From: Rhodospirillaceae bacterium
Lineage (GTDB): Bacteria; Pseudomonadota; Alphaproteobacteria; Bin65
Reading direction: 5' to 3'
DNA: 34,706 nt
NCBI GenBank assembly: GCA_009840595.1
Contig: VXNK01000099.1
Location: 1 to 34,706, forward strand
Below the pieces are notes generated by a model. The model was not told the DNA's origin. It made no database searches and was given only the letters and a program-made list of their open reading frames with translations. A program made the position numbers and the translations under genes. Below, in pieces: positions 31,779 to 34,706 of the stretch (positions are counted from its first letter, which is position 1; every line of letters starts with the position of its first letter).

Positions 31779-33029
31779 ATGCACTATTCCGCACTCAGAA
31801 TTCTCAAGGAGGGCCTGACCGGCAACCGCGGCTGGAAACCGGTCTGGCGCGAGCCGGAGCCGAAACGCCGCTACGAGATCGTCGTCGTGGGCGGCGGCGG
31901 GCACGGCCTGGCCACTGCCTATTACCTGGCGACGGTCCACGGCCTGACCGACGTGGCGGTGCTGGAGAAGGGCTGGCTCGGCTCCGGCAATGTCGGCCGC
32001 AACACGACGATCGTCCGCTCCAACTACCTACTGCCCGGCAACCAGCCTTTCTACGAGCTTTCGATGAAGCTGTGGGAGGGCCTGGAGCAGGATTTCAACT
32101 ACAACGCCATGGTCTCGCAGCGCGGGATTATCAACCTGTACCACAGCGACGCCCAGCGCGACGCCGCCGTCCGGCGCGGCAACGCCATGATTCTCGCCGG
32201 GGCGGACGCGGTGCTGCTCGACCGCGCGGCGCTGCGGGAGAAATGCCCCTTCCTGGACTTCGACAACGAGCGCTTCCCGATCCAGGGCGGGCTGTGGCAG
32301 CCGCGCGGCGGCACGGTGCGCCACGATGCGGTTGCCTGGGGCTATGGCCGGGGCGCCGACCGGCGCGGCGTCGACCTGATCCAGAATTGCGAGGTGACCG
32401 GCTTCGACATCCGCAACGGCGTCTGCCATGGCGTCGAGACGACCCGCGGCGCCATCGCGGCGAACCGGGTGGCGGTCTGCGTCGCCGGCTCCTCCGGCCG
32501 GGTGATGGGCTACGCCGGCCTGCGCCTGCCCATCGAGAGCCATGTCCTGCAGGCCTTTGTCAGCGAAGGGCTGAAGCCGGCCGTTCCCGGCGTCCTCACC
32601 TTCGGCGCCGGGCATTTCTACATCAGCCAGTCGGACAAGGGCGGGCTGGTGTTCGGCGGCGATATCGACGGCTACAACAGCTATGCCCAGCGCGGCAACC
32701 TGCCGGCCCTCGAACATGTCTGCGAGGGCGGCATGGCGCTGATGCCGATGATCGGCCGGGCGCGCGTGCTGCGCATCTGGGGCGGCCTGGTCGACATGTC
32801 GATGGACGGTTCGCCCTTCATCGACCGGACCCCGGTCGAAGGGCTCTTCTTCAACGGCGGCTGGAACTACGGCGGCTTCAAGGCGACGCCGGCGAGCGGC
32901 TATTGCTATGCCCACCTGGTCGCGACCGGCGAACCGCACCCGGTCGCCGCTGAGATGCGGCTGGACCGGTTTCAGCGCGGCGCGGCGATCGACGAAAAGG
33001 GCGCCGGCGCCCAGCCGAATCTCCACTAG
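31779..33029 (+). CDS. soxB: Sarcosine oxidase beta subunit
   Basis: Flavin subunit of heterotetrameric sarcosine oxidase, which demethylates sarcosine to glycine and feeds the one-carbon unit to tetrahydrofolate. The ATG at 31779 gives 416 residues and the characteristic start 'MHYSALRILKEGLTGNRGWK'. The FAD-binding loop V-V-G-G-G-G-H-G-L-A-T-A is at 36-47. H182 in 'PRGGTVRHD' corresponds to the histidine that carries covalent FMN in the family. 'SGNVGRNTTIVRSNYL' and 'GGWNYGGFKATPASG' are further signatures. It is first in soxB-soxD-soxA. Related complexes act on other N-methyl amino acids, so sarcosine itself is probable but not certain. Confidence 0.92.
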   Translation: MHYSALRILKEGLTGNRGWKPVWREPEPKRRYEIVVVGGGGHGLATAYYLATVHGLTDVAVLEKGWLGSGNVGRNTTIVRSNYLLPGNQPFYELSMKLWEGLEQDFNYNAMVSQRGIINLYHSDAQRDAAVRRGNAMILAGADAVLLDRAALREKCPFLDFDNERFPIQGGLWQPRGGTVRHDAVAWGYGRGADRRGVDLIQNCEVTGFDIRNGVCHGVETTRGAIAANRVAVCVAGSSGRVMGYAGLRLPIESHVLQAFVSEGLKPAVPGVLTFGAGHFYISQSDKGGLVFGGDIDGYNSYAQRGNLPALEHVCEGGMALMPMIGRARVLRIWGGLVDMSMDGSPFIDRTPVEGLFFNGGWNYGGFKATPASGYCYAHLVATGEPHPVAAEMRLDRFQRGAAIDEKGAGAQPNLH

Positions 33030-33040
33030 GCGCGCCCGGC

Positions 33041-33328
33041 ATGCTGATCGACCATCCGCTCCTCGGCCCGCGCGACGCGGCGGAATTCGTCATCCTCGGC
33101 GATGCGTCCCTGATCGACCGGCCTGACCGGCAGGCCGAAGATGCGGCGCGGCAGTTTCACGACTATCTGCACCTGCGGGACAATCCGGCCGGCGAGCACC
33201 GGGAGCTGTGGTTCCACGAGCAGGGCGACCGGTCCTGGCTCGTCGTGACCCGCAACACGCTGACCCACGAGGTTCTGAAGGTCGAACTCGCGCGCGACGT
33301 TGCGATCGCGCGGGGACGGGACCGGTGA
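33041..33328 (+). CDS. soxD: Sarcosine oxidase delta subunit, cysteine-free variant
   Basis: Small structural subunit of the sarcosine oxidase complex, 95 residues. Usual SoxD holds zinc with three cysteines and one histidine. Here the N-terminal C-x-x-C-G-P-R region reads 'DHPLLGPRDAAEF', and the later H-x3-C reads H59-E-Q-G-D63. The protein has no cysteine at all. The rest fits the family: 'YLHLRDNPAGEHRELWFHEQ' and 'VTRNTLTHEVLKV'. The position between soxB and soxA, with a GTGA overlap to soxA, confirms identity. The complex therefore probably assembles without the zinc site or with another metal arrangement. Confidence 0.88.
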   Translation: MLIDHPLLGPRDAAEFVILGDASLIDRPDRQAEDAARQFHDYLHLRDNPAGEHRELWFHEQGDRSWLVVTRNTLTHEVLKVELARDVAIARGRDR

Positions 33329-34706
33329 GCGGCCCGTTCCGGCTCGATGAGGGCGGCGCGGTCGACCGCAGCCGCATCCTTTCTTTCCGGTTCGACGGCA
33401 GGAAGATGATCGGCCATTCCGGCGATACGCTGGCCTCGGCGCTGCTGGCCAACGGGATCCGCCTGGTCGGCCGGAGCTTCAAATACCACCGGCCGCGCGG
33501 TGTCTTCACCGCCGGCTCGGAAGAGCCGAGCGCCCTGGTCGAACTGCGCAGTGGCGCGCACCGGGAGCCGAACACGAGGGCGACCGTCGCCGAGTTGTTC
33601 GACGGGTTGGAAGCCTTCGGCCAGAATTATCGCGGTTCGCTGCGCTTCGACCTTCTGGCGGCGAACGACCTGCTCGCGCCCTTCCTCTCGGCCGGCTTCT
33701 ACTACAAGACCTTCATGTGGCCGAAGGCCTTCTGGGAGAAGGTCTACGAGCCGGCGATCCGGGCTTCGGCCGGCCTCGGCCGCCTGTCCGGCGAGGCCGA
33801 TCCGGACAGCTACGACAAAGGCTTCCTGCATTGCGACCTGCTGGCGATCGGCGCGGGGCCGGCCGGCCTGGCCGCCGCGCTCGCCGCCGGGCGCAGCGGC
33901 GCGCGGGTCATCCTGGCCGACGAGGATTTCGTCATGGGCGGGCGGCTCAACGCCGAGACCCATGAGGTGGACGGCCGGCCCGGCGCAGACTGGGCTGCCG
34001 AAGCCGTGCGCGAACTGGCGTCCATGGACCGGGTCCGCCTCATGCCGCGGACGACGGCGGTCGGCGCCTACGACCACGGCGTCTACGGCGCGCTGGAGCG
34101 CCGGACCGATCATCTGCCCGATGCCGGGGGCAAGCCGCGCCAGGTCCTGTGGCGGATCTACAGCAGGCGGGCGATCCTCGCCGCCGGAGCGACCGAGCGG
34201 CCGATCGCTTTCGGCGGCAACGACCGGCCCGGCGTGATGCTGGCCGGCGCCGTGCGCGCCTACGCCAACCGGTTCGCGGTCGCCGGCGGGCGGCGCGTCG
34301 GCCTGTTCATCAACAACGACGACGGCTGGCGCACGGCGGCCGATCTCGCGGCAAAGGGCGTCCCGATTGCGGCGGTCATCGACGTCCGGGACCGCCCGCC
34401 GCCCGCCGACCTTCCCGGCGCCCGGCTCCGGATGGGCGAACGGGTGACGGCGACCTGGGGCCGGCGCGGCCTCAAGGGCATCGAACTGGCGTCCGGCGAG
34501 CGGATCGCGCTGGACTGTCTTGCGGTTTCCGGCGGCTGGAACCCGAACGTCCACCTGACTTGCCATCAGGGCGGCAAACCGGCGTGGCGCGACGACATCG
34601 CCGCCTTCGTGCCCGGCGGCCGGCTTCCGCCGGGCATCGCCGTCGCCGGTGCGGCGGGCGGCGCGCTGACGACAGCCGCCGCCCTCGCCGAAGGCCACGC
34701 GGCGGC
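33325..34706 (+). CDS. soxA: Sarcosine oxidase alpha subunit, N-terminal part
   Basis: Largest subunit of sarcosine oxidase, binding NAD+ and, in its C-terminal T-protein-like half, tetrahydrofolate. The gene begins with GTG at 33325, overlapping the soxD stop (GTGA), and is cut off by the window end after about 460 codons of an expected ~1000. The N-terminus shows the ferredoxin-like domain without cluster cysteines ('SGDTLASALLANGIRLVGRS', 'FKYHRPRGVFTAGSEEPSAL'). It continues with 'YYKTFMWPKAFWEKVYEPAI' and the dinucleotide-binding L-A-I-G-A-G-P-A-G-L-A-A-A-L-A near residue 172. A second flavoprotein segment ('ILAAGATERPIAFGGNDRPG') follows. The C-terminal half and any soxG lie beyond the edge. 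Confidence 0.92.
   Translation, partial: MSGPFRLDEGGAVDRSRILSFRFDGRKMIGHSGDTLASALLANGIRLVGRSFKYHRPRGVFTAGSEEPSALVELRSGAHREPNTRATVAELFDGLEAFGQNYRGSLRFDLLAANDLLAPFLSAGFYYKTFMWPKAFWEKVYEPAIRASAGLGRLSGEADPDSYDKGFLHCDLLAIGAGPAGLAAALAAGRSGARVILADEDFVMGGRLNAETHEVDGRPGADWAAEAVRELASMDRVRLMPRTTAVGAYDHGVYGALERRTDHLPDAGGKPRQVLWRIYSRRAILAAGATERPIAFGGNDRPGVMLAGAVRAYANRFAVAGGRRVGLFINNDDGWRTAADLAAKGVPIAAVIDVRDRPPPADLPGARLRMGERVTATWGRRGLKGIELASGERIALDCLAVSGGWNPNVHLTCHQGGKPAWRDDIAAFVPGGRLPPGIAVAGAAGGALTTAAALAEGHAA

Noticed and set aside
1..34706. CRISPR arrays, insertion sequences, prophage or integrase genes
   Set aside because: No regularly spaced repeats, transposase or integrase motifs were seen on either strand.

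Overview
The window reads as high-GC chromosomal DNA of an alphaproteobacterium, probably Rhodospirillales-like. The basis is the strong G/C bias at codon third positions, the phosphoglycerate kinase sequence, two tripartite tricarboxylate (TTT) transporters, a TRAP transporter, and a sarcosine oxidase operon next to a GlxA-type regulator. No 16S rRNA or ribosomal protein gene is present, so placement below class is a guess. The first ~115 bases are poly-T/poly-G low-complexity sequence that looks like a contig-end artefact. The last gene (soxA) runs off the right edge.

Left third (128-13528). A TRAP permease pair (DctQ/DctM types) faces an AbrB-family membrane protein and NAD kinase, which overlap by 4 bp. 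Next is TTT transporter 1 (tctC-tctB-tctA, minus strand). A small RNA-modification cluster follows: rsmD overlapping an RsuA/RluB-type pseudouridine synthase, divergent from rlmN. Then come a RelE/HigB-type toxin with its HTH antitoxin, an isovaleryl-CoA-dehydrogenase-type acyl-CoA dehydrogenase, and a large GcvT/LigM-like folate-fold protein.

Middle (13698-22131). An orphan SpoVT/AbrB-type antitoxin-like gene precedes pgk. The 3' end of pgk switches to AT-rich codon use and leads into an AT-rich island. The island carries one exported protein gene with two EF-hand loops, broken by a single-base frameshift. TTT transporter 2 follows with the same gene order as the first. Both TTT operons have a strong inverted repeat between tctC and tctB. 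A hydrolase and a PlsB-like acyltransferase form a probable lipid-modifying pair.

Right third (22324-34706). A TacA/TacT-type toxin-antitoxin pair is followed by a five-gene operon: an AtuA-family protein, both acyl-CoA carboxylase subunits, an enoyl-CoA hydratase and a TIGR03084/DinB-fold metal protein. This looks like a branched-chain or isoprenoid acyl-CoA pathway. A tRNA-His(GTG) follows, then a GlxA-type AraC regulator divergent from soxB-soxD-soxA. The SoxD has no cysteine and so cannot hold the usual zinc site.

Overall the segment is a catabolic and uptake region (carboxylates, branched acyl-CoA, N-methyl amino acids) with housekeeping genes and two toxin-antitoxin loci mixed in. The most unusual items are the AT-rich island with its frameshifted EF-hand gene, the cysteine-free SoxD, the carboxylase-TIGR03084 operon, and several predicted promoters that place transcription starts at or within a few bases of the start codon.
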